Shown: piece by piece, positions 43,643-52,103 of the stretch | Layout: every line of letters begins with the position of its first letter | Numbering within the stretch: the first letter of the stretch is position 1 | From: Staphylococcus sp. IVB6214 | Lineage (GTDB): Bacteria; Bacillota; Bacilli; Staphylococcales; Staphylococcaceae | Reading direction: 5' to 3' | DNA length: 64,000 nucleotides | NCBI RefSeq assembly: GCF_025558585.1 | Contig: NZ_CP094723.1 | Coordinates: 2,046,001 to 2,110,000 of the forward strand | Translations under genes and position numbers: made by a program | Notes under the pieces: generated by a model | Seen by the model: the letters and a program-made list of their open reading frames with translations, nothing else | Told to the model about the DNA's origin: nothing | Database searches by the model: none

Positions 43643-45250
43643 TTAGTGTGCTAACATTTCTTCTTTCACTTCTTCTTTAGAAAGATCAGCTGGGTAGTAT
43701 GTTGGCCAGTTGTCTAATTCTTTTAAGACTTTATCACGGTCGTTACCCATGAAGATATGGTAGTGACCTGTTTTAACCGGTGCAATGTTGTGGTCACTGA
43801 ATTGTACATATTTCGGTAAGTCTTTAGAACCTTCACCGTCTAACTTGAATGTGTAACGTACGCCACGGTTACCACCTTCATAGTCTAAGATGTCTTTACC
43901 ATCATATTTATACGTACCTGTTACAGATTTGCCATTTCTTGTGAATGTCATTGTGTCATCTGTAATTTTGATATTTTCAATGTCTGTTTTGTAACCAACA
44001 TCATAGTACTCTTTATATTCTTTTGCTGATTTGTCGCCTTTTTCTTCAGCTTTATGTTCAAATACTTCGTCTAATGTACCATCTTTTAATAATGGGTATA
44101 CAGATTGCCATTCGCCCGCATAGTCTGATAACTCACGGTCTTTCACTTGGCTATCTTTGAAGTAACCGTCTTGAATTGCTTTTGAGTGTTTGTCAGCAGC
44201 TTTTTCATCTTCAACTTCAATCTTATCATTCAATGCTTTTTCAATGTTTTTGATGTTTTCTTCCATTAATGTTTGATAAGTTGCATCTTTGGCTTGATCT
44301 TTTGAAACAGCTTCCATGTTGTTAAATTTCAAAGGTTTCGCGTCTGTTTCTTTACGAATTGTATCAGTTACTTTATTTGCGACGTTTTCTTCGTACAAGA
44401 TGTATTTCGCACCTGTTTCGTTGATTTCGTCTACAATTTTAGTTAATTCTTTTTGTGATGGGTCTTCTGCATTCAAGCTTTGAACACCTTTTTGAACGAA
44501 ACCATAACGGTCTGCTAAGTAGCCAAGTGATTCGTGTGATACGAATACTGCGTGCCCTTCATGACCTTCTGTTGCTTTTTCCATTTTGTTATCAAGTTTA
44601 TCTAAATCTTTCAATAACTTGTCAGCATTTTCTTTGTATTCTTTTTTGTGTTCTGGGTCACGTTCACTTAAGTCATCACGAATTGCTTTGACAAATGCTT
44701 CATCCATGTTTGGATCTAACCATACGTGTGGATCGTAACCACCGTGATGATGATGTGCATGACCGTGATCATCTGACTCGTGATCATGTTCATGTCCTTC
44801 TGCTTCATGGTCATGATCTTCGCCTTCATGATCGTGATCGTGCGCTTCACCTTCGTGATCATGTTCATGTTGGTCTGTTAATAACTCTGTCTTATCAAGG
44901 CTATCTTCAAGAGATAACTTGTGATCGTCTTTCTTGATTGCACCGGCTACTTTCTTAGCAACTGGATCTAAATTATCACCTGTGTATACGAACACATCTG
45001 ATTTACTCGCGTTAATAATATCTTTTTGTGATGGCTCGAAACTATGTAAGTCCGCACCTTTAGGGTAAATAGAATCCACTTCGACGTGTTTCCCACCGAT
45101 TTGTTCAACAAATGATTGGAGCGGATAAACTGTTGTTGTTACTTTCATCTTGTCGCCTGAAGAAGCTTTATTATCATCAGACTGACCACATGCTACTAAT
45201 AACGAGCTTGCAAGTGCTGCTGTCGCTACTACTTTTAAACTTTTCTTCAT
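43643..45250 (-). CDS. adcA: Zinc-binding lipoprotein AdcA (ZnuA plus ZinT fusion)
   Basis: 535 residues. Lipobox LLVACGQ (Cys21). ZnuA-like domain to about residue 335, including a His/Asp/Glu-rich loop at about 128-169 (repeats of HDHEGE) and the zinc-site motifs DPHVWLDP and FVSHESLGYLADRYG. C-terminal ZinT domain (about 345-535) opens YAGEWQSVYPLLKDG and ends with PVKTGHYHIFMGN. It captures zinc for an AdcBC-type permease; adcB and adcC are not adjacent. A Zur box lies upstream, so zinc starvation should induce it. Confidence 0.95.
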   Translation of the reverse strand: MKKSLKVVATAALASSLLVACGQSDDNKASSGDKMKVTTTVYPLQSFVEQIGGKHVEVDSIYPKGADLHSFEPSQKDIINASKSDVFVYTGDNLDPVAKKVAGAIKKDDHKLSLEDSLDKTELLTDQHEHDHEGEAHDHDHEGEDHDHEAEGHEHDHESDDHGHAHHHHGGYDPHVWLDPNMDEAFVKAIRDDLSERDPEHKKEYKENADKLLKDLDKLDNKMEKATEGHEGHAVFVSHESLGYLADRYGFVQKGVQSLNAEDPSQKELTKIVDEINETGAKYILYEENVANKVTDTIRKETDAKPLKFNNMEAVSKDQAKDATYQTLMEENIKNIEKALNDKIEVEDEKAADKHSKAIQDGYFKDSQVKDRELSDYAGEWQSVYPLLKDGTLDEVFEHKAEEKGDKSAKEYKEYYDVGYKTDIENIKITDDTMTFTRNGKSVTGTYKYDGKDILDYEGGNRGVRYTFKLDGEGSKDLPKYVQFSDHNIAPVKTGHYHIFMGNDRDKVLKELDNWPTYYPADLSKEEVKEEMLAH

Positions 45251-45269
45251 TTATTAGACGCCTTCCTTC

Positions 45270-45298
45270 AAATAGTAATCATTACGATTAGAATTATA
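45270..45298 (-). promoter_or_regulatory. Zur box and -10 of adcA
   Basis: Minus strand TAATCGTAATGATTACTATT (within 45290-45270) matches the staphylococcal Zur pattern TCGTAATNATTAC well; a -10 TATAAT (45298-45293) is immediately upstream of it. Confidence 0.8.
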
Positions 45299-45383
45299 CA
45301 TGAGACTAGACAAATGTGCAATGACGTTTTTTGTTCATTTGTCAACTTTTTTTATGCTTATTTTATTTAATCACACAAATAAA

Positions 45384-45423
45384 GACACTTCAGAAACCTG
45401 CGTAAAAGGTTTCCAAAGTGTCT
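45384..45423 (-). terminator. metY terminator
   Basis: GACACTT...AAGTGTC outer and GAAACC/GGTTTC inner stems, six bases after the stop. Confidence 0.8.
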
Positions 45424-45428
45424 CGTAT

Positions 45429-46712
45429 TTATGATTGAATTGCTGCAAAACCACGGTCTAAGTCAGCAATAATGTCGTTAATATGTTCAATACCGATAGA
45501 CAAACGGATTGTTTCCGGCTCAATACCTGCTGCACGCTGCTCTTCTTCCGTTAATTGTTGGTGTGTTGTTGATGCTGGATGAATCACTAATGACTTCGCA
45601 TCTCCTACGTTAGCGAGTAATGAGAACAGTTCCAGTCCTTCGATGAACTGCTTTCCTGCTTCATAACCGCCTTTCACGCCAAATGTAAAGATAGATCCTG
45701 CTCCTTTTGGTAAATAACGCTGTTTATTTTCATAGTACTCATTTGATTCTAAACCAGCATATTTCACCCAAGCCACTTGATCATGTCCTTCTAAATAATG
45801 CGCGACTTTTTCTGCATTTTCAACATGACGTTCAAGACGAAGTGACAATGTTTCTAACCCTTGAGTTAATAAAAAGGCGTTGAATGGCGATAGTGCCGCA
45901 CCTGTATCACGCAAAAGTGTTGTGCGGATTTTGAATGCTAATGCTGCTTCACCAAAAGCATCTTTGAACACAAGTCCATGATATGACGGATCTGGTTCAC
46001 TTAACCCTGGGAACTTGCCATCCCCCCAGTCAAAGTTACCTGCATCCACGATGACACCGCCCATTGACGTACCGTGACCACCGATAAACTTCGTTGCTGA
46101 GTGAACCACAATATTTGCACCGTACTCAATCGGACGGAATAAGTAGGGTGATGCAAATGTATTATCGACGATGAGCACAATACCATGTTTCTTTGTCACA
46201 GTGGCTAAAGCATCAAAGTCATCAATATTCCCTTCTGGATTACCGATTGTTTCAATGAAAAGTCCTTTTGTATTTGGACGGATTGCTGCTTCAATTTGTT
46301 CCACTTTCGTTGTATCTACTAATGTCACTTCAATGCCAAACTTAGGTAATGTATGACTGAAAAGCGTGTGTGTGCCACCATATAATTTGTCACTAGCTAC
46401 GATATGATCGCCATTTTGTGCTACGGCTTGAATAGCATACGTTATTGCTGCCATACCTGACGCCACTGCAACACCCGCAACGCCACCTTCTAATTCGGCA
46501 ACACGTGTCTCTAACACTGCCGTCGTTGGGTTTGTTAATCGTGTATAAATATTCCCCACTTCTTCTAACCCAAATAATCTTGCTGCATGCCCTGTATCAT
46601 CAAATGTAAATGAAGTCGTTTGATAAATCGGCAAAGCACGTGACTTGGACACTGCATCTACCTCTTGTCCTGCATGTAATTGCAATGTTTCAAATTCGAA
46701 TGATTCCGCCAT
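45429..46712 (-). CDS. metY: O-acetylhomoserine aminocarboxypropyltransferase (sulfhydrylase)
   Basis: 427 residues from MAESFEFETLQLHAGQEVDA. Cys/Met-metabolism PLP enzyme: VASGMAAITYAIQAVAQNGD, VDNTFASPYLFRP and the Schiff-base Lys in VVHSATKFIGGHGTSMGGV (about residue 204). It forms homocysteine from O-acetylhomoserine and sulfide. GGAGGG precedes the ATG at 46712; an upstream in-frame extension runs through the riboswitch and is non-coding. Controlled by a SAM-I riboswitch. Confidence 0.92.
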   Translation of the reverse strand: MAESFEFETLQLHAGQEVDAVSKSRALPIYQTTSFTFDDTGHAARLFGLEEVGNIYTRLTNPTTAVLETRVAELEGGVAGVAVASGMAAITYAIQAVAQNGDHIVASDKLYGGTHTLFSHTLPKFGIEVTLVDTTKVEQIEAAIRPNTKGLFIETIGNPEGNIDDFDALATVTKKHGIVLIVDNTFASPYLFRPIEYGANIVVHSATKFIGGHGTSMGGVIVDAGNFDWGDGKFPGLSEPDPSYHGLVFKDAFGEAALAFKIRTTLLRDTGAALSPFNAFLLTQGLETLSLRLERHVENAEKVAHYLEGHDQVAWVKYAGLESNEYYENKQRYLPKGAGSIFTFGVKGGYEAGKQFIEGLELFSLLANVGDAKSLVIHPASTTHQQLTEEEQRAAGIEPETIRLSIGIEHINDIIADLDRGFAAIQS

Positions 46713-46731
46713 ATGATTCCCTCCTATAAAT

Positions 46732-46782
46732 AAAAAAGCACACAGGCAAATCTCAACTTGTATCAAGATTTCCTGTGTGTAT
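46732..46782 (-). terminator. Riboswitch expression-platform terminator
   Basis: ACACACAGGAAATCTTGAT pairs with the region ending GCCTGTGTGC and is followed by T6, between the aptamer and the metY ribosome site. SAM binding would favour it. Confidence 0.85.
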
Positions 46783-46818
46783 CTATTCGTATAATCAATA
46801 GTCGATTTGATTATAAAA

Positions 46819-46920
46819 GACTTATCTCTCAGGTTCGTATCACCTGCAGGAATTAGCACCTAACTCAATAGGTTGCCTGGTTTCATAGGGCCTGTCCCTT
46901 CACCAATCTTGATAAGATAT
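46819..46920 (-). ncRNA. SAM-I (S-box) riboswitch aptamer
   Basis: Minus-strand hallmarks in order: CTTATCAAGATTGGTGAAGG, GGCCCTATGAAACCAGGCAACC-type P3 segment, GGTGCTAATTCCTGC and CCTGAGAGATAAG closing P1. It precedes metY with a terminator between them. Confidence 0.95.
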
Positions 46921-46956
46921 ATTTATTGTCACCTGTTACTTTTTAAATGTAACGCT

Positions 46957-46985
46957 ATCATATATCAGAAAATTCCGAAAGTCAA
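46957..46985 (-). promoter_or_regulatory. metY/riboswitch promoter
   Basis: TTGACT (46985-46980), 17-base spacer, TATGAT (46962-46957) on the minus strand, just upstream of the aptamer. Confidence 0.7.
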
Positions 46986-47011
46986 CCAATCTTTTTCGAA
47001 TTCCGAGATAT

Positions 47012-47551
47012 TTATTCAACATAGATGGCACGTCCTACCGAGAATGTTTCTCTAAAGGTCGGCATATGAATTACCCGTTGGTTCAGCGAGCCACGATAGG
47101 CAAGATTAGGACGATAGAGATGTTGTATAAACATCCCGTCCACAAGGACATCGATATTTTGAAGGATTGTCTTGCGTTCATCATCTTGACACCACAAATA
47201 CTCGAGTTGATAACCTGTCCACACCCAAATGTCTTTCGTATGACCAAAGTGATGACGAAACGCACGGATTAACGGTACAATAACCGCTAAGTTGCAGAAA
47301 GGTTCACCACCGAGAATGCTCAACCCTGAAATATACGAAGGTTCACAAGCTGAGATTACTTCATCGATAATCGGATCCGTGAATGGTTCACCATAACGAA
47401 AATGTTGTGCTGCGACATTGTAACAACCCGGACAACGAAACGGACACCCCGATACATAAAGGCTGCAACGAACCCCTTCACCATCGACAAAACTATGCGT
47501 TTCAATTTTGGCAATGTATCCGGATCCCTGTATTAACGGTGCGCCTTTCAT
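47012..47551 (-). CDS. nrdG: Anaerobic ribonucleotide reductase activating protein NrdG
   Basis: 179 residues, radical SAM. CPFRCPGCYN supplies the three Cys for the 4Fe-4S cluster, and ISGLSILGGEPF is the conserved GGEP motif. It generates the glycyl radical on NrdD. It overlaps nrdD by 4 bases. C-terminal half keeps DVLVDGMFI and YRGSLNQRVI, typical of NrdG. Confidence 0.94.
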   Translation of the reverse strand: MKGAPLIQGSGYIAKIETHSFVDGEGVRCSLYVSGCPFRCPGCYNVAAQHFRYGEPFTDPIIDEVISACEPSYISGLSILGGEPFCNLAVIVPLIRAFRHHFGHTKDIWVWTGYQLEYLWCQDDERKTILQNIDVLVDGMFIQHLYRPNLAYRGSLNQRVIHMPTFRETFSVGRAIYVE

Positions 47552-49398
47552 GATTTCGGCACCTTCATATGTTTAACCCGTGCACAAATCTCCTTGTGTC
47601 GTCCTTCAATCGTTGGGCGTTGCACTGGGTTACCAAGATAGCCACATGTTCTTTTCACTACATCAACCGTTTCGGGGTCTTTGTTACCGCAGTTTGGACA
47701 GCAATACCCTGTGTCTGTCGTATCAAAGTCACCTTCAAATCCGCATTCATAACAATGGTCGATTGGAATATTCGTTCCTAAGTAACTGACACGATCATAT
47801 GAATAGTCCCATACCGCTTCTAACGCCTTTTTGTTGTGGTCTAACTTCGGATACTCACAGTAATGAATATAACCCCCGCTCGCATAGTGTGGATAGTCTT
47901 GCTCAAAGTCCAACTTCTCGAACGGCGTCACATCTTTGCGCACATCATAATGGAAAGAGTTTTGATAATAGCCTTTATCTGTTACATCAGGTACCGCACC
48001 GAACTGCTCATAATCTAAACGACAAAAACGATCGGTCAATGATTCACTTGGCGTACTGTATATGCTAAACCATACATCATGTTCTGCCGTCCAAGCATAC
48101 TGATAGTCACGCATTGCCTTTAAAATATCAATCGTAAATGCCTTAGCTTCTGGATTCGTCTCCCATTCAGGACCATAGAACACGGTCGCCACTTCATAAA
48201 GACCAATATATCCCATTGAAATTGTCGCACGCTGGTTGTCAAATAACGTAAACACATCATCTTGTTCTTGCAAACGATATTTAAATGCACCATGCTTGTA
48301 CAAAATCGGTGCATTATTCGGTTCAGCTTGTTTCACGCGCTCAATACGAAACGCCAACGCATCATGTAGAACATTCATACGCTCTTCAAAGAGTGACCAG
48401 AAATGTGCCTTGTCGCCATTTGATTCTAGAGCAATACGTGGCAGATTCAATGTCACAACACCTAAGTTACAACGTCCGCTATTCTCATACTCCCCTTGTT
48501 CATTTTGCCAAGCAGGTAAGAACGAACGACAACCCATTGGCGCCTTGAAATCTCCTAAAAGTTCAACCGTCTTGTCATAATTCAAAATATCCGGATACAT
48601 CCGCTTCATTGAGCATTCTAGCGCTAATTGCTTAATGTCATAATTGGGATCAGTCGGAGCGAAATTCACGCCTTTCTTAATTGAAAAGACAAGTTTTGGG
48701 AAAATGGCTGTTACACGATCTTTTCCTAACCCTTTGATTCGTGTTTGTAGAATCGCTTGTTGGATTTTACGACTCATCTCATCCGTTCCCAAGCCGAAAC
48801 CAAACGTCACGAAAGGTGTTTGCCCATTAGACGTATAGAGTGTATTAACTTCATATTCTAAACTTTCAATCGCCGCAAAAATATCTTGCGTCACTTGTTC
48901 ATCGACATAGCATTCGATATCTTCTGGACGGACATATTTTTCTGCCATTGCACGGTGTTTACGTTCATTATGTATCGCATATTCACTGAGTACTTCATCA
49001 ATTCGATCAATCGTACAGCCACCGTACTGGCTGCTTGATACGTTCGCAATCATTTGCACAAGTTGTGCCGCTGCCGTTTGAATCGACTTCGGTGATGTTA
49101 CATGTGCATTCCCAATTTGAAATCCATGTGCCAACATATCTTTCGCATCGATCAAACAACAATTCGTCAGTGGTTGAAAAGGGTGATAATCTAAATCATG
49201 AAAGTGAATTTTTCCTGATTGATGTGCCGCAGCCACATGTTGTGGCAACAGATGCATCAATCCATATGATTTTGAAACAACACCTGCAGTCAAGTCACGC
49301 ATTGTAGCAAATGTTTGACTGTCTTTATTTGCATTTTCATTCACAATTGTCGGATCTTTTGTGATCAGCCCTTTAAGGTCTTTTTCTAACTGATTCAT
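47548..49398 (-). CDS. nrdD: Anaerobic ribonucleoside-triphosphate reductase NrdD
   Basis: 616 residues, class III enzyme. GGCTIDRIDE is an active-site region, and the C-terminal zinc site uses CYECGFEG and CCPNCGN. The glycyl radical is the Gly in VKRTCGYLGNP. It reduces NTPs to dNTPs under anaerobiosis. GGAAGAAG is about ten bases before the ATG. Cotranscribed with nrdG; tandem NrdR boxes upstream. Confidence 0.95.
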   Translation of the reverse strand: MNQLEKDLKGLITKDPTIVNENANKDSQTFATMRDLTAGVVSKSYGLMHLLPQHVAAAHQSGKIHFHDLDYHPFQPLTNCCLIDAKDMLAHGFQIGNAHVTSPKSIQTAAAQLVQMIANVSSSQYGGCTIDRIDEVLSEYAIHNERKHRAMAEKYVRPEDIECYVDEQVTQDIFAAIESLEYEVNTLYTSNGQTPFVTFGFGLGTDEMSRKIQQAILQTRIKGLGKDRVTAIFPKLVFSIKKGVNFAPTDPNYDIKQLALECSMKRMYPDILNYDKTVELLGDFKAPMGCRSFLPAWQNEQGEYENSGRCNLGVVTLNLPRIALESNGDKAHFWSLFEERMNVLHDALAFRIERVKQAEPNNAPILYKHGAFKYRLQEQDDVFTLFDNQRATISMGYIGLYEVATVFYGPEWETNPEAKAFTIDILKAMRDYQYAWTAEHDVWFSIYSTPSESLTDRFCRLDYEQFGAVPDVTDKGYYQNSFHYDVRKDVTPFEKLDFEQDYPHYASGGYIHYCEYPKLDHNKKALEAVWDYSYDRVSYLGTNIPIDHCYECGFEGDFDTTDTGYCCPNCGNKDPETVDVVKRTCGYLGNPVQRPTIEGRHKEICARVKHMKVPKS

Positions 49399-49411
49399 AT
49401 TTACACGCTTC

Positions 49412-49459
49412 TTCCTACATATAGTGTCTGATACTCATTTTAGATACTATATATAGTGT
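49412..49459 (-). promoter_or_regulatory. Tandem NrdR boxes upstream of nrdDG
   Basis: ACACTATATATAGTAT (49459-49444) is a good 16-bp NrdR box, and a weaker ACACTATATGTAGGAA (49427-49412) lies 32 bp further, i.e. three helical turns, the usual spacing for paired NrdR sites. Confidence 0.8.
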
Positions 49460-49585
49460 TTTCAACTCACAACAAAGCTGTTAACTGATTTGTCATTTCT
49501 TTGAGAACGTTATGTGAACTTTACACCTTGCACAATTATATGTTGATCATTACATGCGTTTGCACCATTCATTTTCTTAACAATA

Positions 49586-49623
49586 CAAAAAAGCGCTACA
49601 CCCCTTATCTCAGAGTGTAACGC
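49586..49623 (-). terminator. Terminator of the 85-residue membrane protein gene
   Basis: GGGCGTTACAC / GTGTAGCGC stem and T6 on the minus strand, 11 bases after the stop. Confidence 0.8.
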
Positions 49624-49633
49624 CCCAACTATC

Positions 49634-49891
49634 TTATAATATGAAATCTAGAATGCCATAATATATGAAGAACATCTTTTTGCTTAATTTTGTTAAATAA
49701 AGAATTAAAATGATAAGTGTTGATATAAATATCACTGATTTATATTTCTTTTTTTCTTCCTTTTCTTCCTTAGATTCTTCACTTTCTAAATAAGCAAGCA
49801 GTTCAGCTTCAATCTCCTTGTTGATTGCTTCATTCGGATCTTCATGCTTTTCATCGACGACATCATGGTCCTTTACTTTTTCTTCTGTCAT
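49634..49891 (-). CDS. Small charged single-helix membrane protein, unknown
   Basis: 85 residues. An acidic N-terminal half (MTEEKVKDHDVVDEKHEDPN, then SEESKEEKEEKKK) and one hydrophobic segment at about 52-67 (VIFISTLIILILYL), ending FYGILDFIL-like. AAGGAG precedes the ATG. It follows the 540-residue gene by 18 bp and probably shares its transcript. Family not recognised. Confidence 0.65.
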   Translation of the reverse strand: MTEEKVKDHDVVDEKHEDPNEAINKEIEAELLAYLESEESKEEKEEKKKYKSVIFISTLIILILYLTKLSKKMFFIYYGILDFIL

Positions 49892-49909
49892 CTGACTAAC
49901 TCCTTACTA

Positions 49910-51532
49910 CTATTTTTTAAATACATGCTGATACTGTACATATCCTGACAAGTAATGCTCAATATCATCAATTCGTACGCGATACCCGTGGTGCTTGATA
50001 AAGAAACTATTCAAAATGCGACTTGGATTTTTGAAATACATCGCAATTTCAGGGTAGAAAAAGCCTGTGCGCTCGTAGTCTGCTCGTGTATGAATCGTAT
50101 CTAAAAACTTCTCTTCATCTAATAGTTCATCCACTAAATGTTGGTACCCTGATACTTTGGCCTTTTCAACTAAATGATATGTTGCCATCAACATCTCTAG
50201 GAATGTCGGGAAGGTTGTCTCCCTCTGTTTCATATAATCTAAATATGAACTTACGTTGTTGATACCAAATCTGAAGTATTTCTCGTGTGGTGTCACTTGA
50301 ACTAATTCGTTCGTACAATAACCAAGCCAGTGGTCATGATACTTCCAATAATCATTTTTGATGAAATGCTCAAACAATGTTTGCACTGTCTTCAACCAGC
50401 GTTCGTCATGATCTTGTTGATACAATCGTAATAAACCAAGTGCTGCTTCCCCATCGTAATACACGATACGGTACTTCTCTTTAACTGAGAAGTCTGGGTA
50501 ATTTAAAATATGCACCGTTTCACCCGTAGTGTCATCAATCATCTTCAATACACCTTCTGCAACACCTTGTGCATATTTCAAGTAGCTTGTATTTTTACCG
50601 CCGTGTTTTATATACTCACACACTGCAAAAATAAACGCAGCATTTTGCCCAAGTTTTATCTCATTAATATCTTTCGTATCATCAAAGACAAATTGTGCGC
50701 CTGTCTCATCCGTTGCAATATAATGTTTAATAATATACTCAATCGCGCGTTCAACCGGCTCTAAATCTTTCCCTAAGTATGATAAGCCTTCTACCAACGA
50801 ATATGTCGAAGATGAGTGACGTAATATATTATAGAAGTTGATCGTATTATCAAAATGTGGGAAGTAACCATAAATGTAACGACCGTCTTCTTGCAACATA
50901 CCTTCTAAAAATGTTGTACTATGAGCGATTAGGCGATCCATCTCTACATTTAAATCGTCTATTTGACGAAGGTTTTTTTGATAGCCTTTACTGTGAAGTC
51001 GATAGACACCTTCTCCATCAAAAATGAACCCTTGTGTATAGAACTTTGTGACTGTCTCACCTTTATATGCCGCAATGCTAAATTTGCGACGATGACCTGT
51101 GTATTTCTTCATATAGTTGTTGATATTGTCTTCTGATAAATACATGTTTGATGTCCCTTTTTCAGGACGAATAAAAGCATTCGCATTAATCTCTTCTGGC
51201 AAAAATGTCAGATACCAATTTTTATCCAATGCGATACCAAAATCTACATAGTTTCGTCGTGTACGAACCAATTCTTCTGCTACATCATCGAATAATACAG
51301 ATTCTGTGTCTGTTACGATATCAACCTTAATCCACTCCGGAAACTTGCCTACTTTTGATCTAAACTTTTGACAGTATTTATGAATATCTCGATCAAGATG
51401 ACGACGATTTTTAAATAGACTGACTTGTGCTTTCCTATCTGGAATACCTAAACTAATGAAAACATAGTCATACGCCAACGACTCTTGTTCAATTTTTTTA
51501 ACAAGTGCTTGAATATTATTTTCTAGCGTCAT
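49910..51532 (-). CDS. Putative alpha/alpha-toroid (six-hairpin-like) protein, unknown function
   Basis: 540 residues, no signal peptide. N-terminal part (1-190) is alpha/beta, with FPEWIKVDIVTDTE and YVDFGIALDKNWYLTFLPEE. From about 200 the sequence looks like an alpha/alpha toroid of glycosidase or epimerase type: QEDGRYIYGYFPHF (215-228), NILRHSSSTYSLVEGL (235-250) and YYDGEAALGLLRLY (near 370). The catalytic role is unknown. AAGGAG is seven bases before the ATG. It lies 2.7 kb from the MurF-like fusion; a shared pathway is only inference. Confidence 0.6.
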   Translation of the reverse strand: MTLENNIQALVKKIEQESLAYDYVFISLGIPDRKAQVSLFKNRRHLDRDIHKYCQKFRSKVGKFPEWIKVDIVTDTESVLFDDVAEELVRTRRNYVDFGIALDKNWYLTFLPEEINANAFIRPEKGTSNMYLSEDNINNYMKKYTGHRRKFSIAAYKGETVTKFYTQGFIFDGEGVYRLHSKGYQKNLRQIDDLNVEMDRLIAHSTTFLEGMLQEDGRYIYGYFPHFDNTINFYNILRHSSSTYSLVEGLSYLGKDLEPVERAIEYIIKHYIATDETGAQFVFDDTKDINEIKLGQNAAFIFAVCEYIKHGGKNTSYLKYAQGVAEGVLKMIDDTTGETVHILNYPDFSVKEKYRIVYYDGEAALGLLRLYQQDHDERWLKTVQTLFEHFIKNDYWKYHDHWLGYCTNELVQVTPHEKYFRFGINNVSSYLDYMKQRETTFPTFLEMLMATYHLVEKAKVSGYQHLVDELLDEEKFLDTIHTRADYERTGFFYPEIAMYFKNPSRILNSFFIKHHGYRVRIDDIEHYLSGYVQYQHVFKK

Positions 51533-51540
51533 ACCTCTTC

Positions 51541-51753
51541 TCCTTTTAATCCCATTTACTATACTTTACAAGTATTTAAAGAATTCTGCAACGGTTAATA
51601 AACGCATGATAACTTAAAACATTCTATGTCTATACATTGTAAAATCTGTATTAAATAAAATTACGATAATAGATATATATTCTATTAATATTATTCAATA
51701 CTTTCACAATCAATATAATACGTTCTGAAACATAATATTTTTAACTTAAACAT
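51541..51753. other. AT-rich intergenic stretch
   Basis: Between the 540-residue gene and the tRNA terminator. Very AT-rich with scattered TATATT; probably contains the promoter for the minus-strand gene but no clear motif. No RNA or ORF credible. Confidence 0.4.
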
Positions 51754-51790
51754 AAAAAAGAAGCACCTCATATCGTTATGAGATGCTTCT
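51754..51790 (-). terminator. tRNA-Ser terminator
   Basis: AGAAGCATCTCATA / TATGAGGTGCTTCT stem on the minus strand followed by T6. Confidence 0.85.
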
Positions 51791-51846
51791 TCTGTGTTCT
51801 GGAATCATCCAGATTTTTATCTATTAGTCTTGGATTTTACTTATAA

Positions 51847-51939
51847 TGGCGGAGGAAGAGGGATTCGAACCCCCGCGAGCCGTTAAGCCCCTGTCGGTTT
51901 TCAAGACCGATCCCTTCAGCCGGACTTGGGTATTCCTCC
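51847..51939 (-). tRNA. tRNA-Ser (UGA)
   Basis: 93 nt including an encoded CCA. Acceptor GGAGGAA pairs with TTCCTCC, the anticodon arm is GATCGGTCTTGAAAACCGAC with TGA, a long class II variable arm is present, and the T arm GGGGGTTCGAATCCC is intact. Confidence 0.97.
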
Positions 51940-52103
51940 ATATCTCGAACACAATAACCATAATATAATAGCTACAATATAATGTCAACACTATTTTCAA
52001 ATTTTTTCATACTTTTTTTGCAGCTCATGTTTGATATTCACTTCTTACTAAGATACGCTTATTTTATTCATTTGTATTTTGTTCATAAAAGGAGCGACTT
52101 CCA

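Noticed and set aside
44695..44937. His/Arg/Asp-rich plus-strand frame opposite adcA
   Set aside because: Mirror of the His-rich loop of AdcA; no start signals.
46713..46859. 49-codon N-terminal extension of MetY
   Set aside because: It lies inside the SAM riboswitch and its terminator; GGAGGG directs initiation at 46712.
51847..51939. tRNA-Ser as an integration site for a genomic island
   Set aside because: No integrase gene and no repeat of the tRNA 3' end seen nearby.
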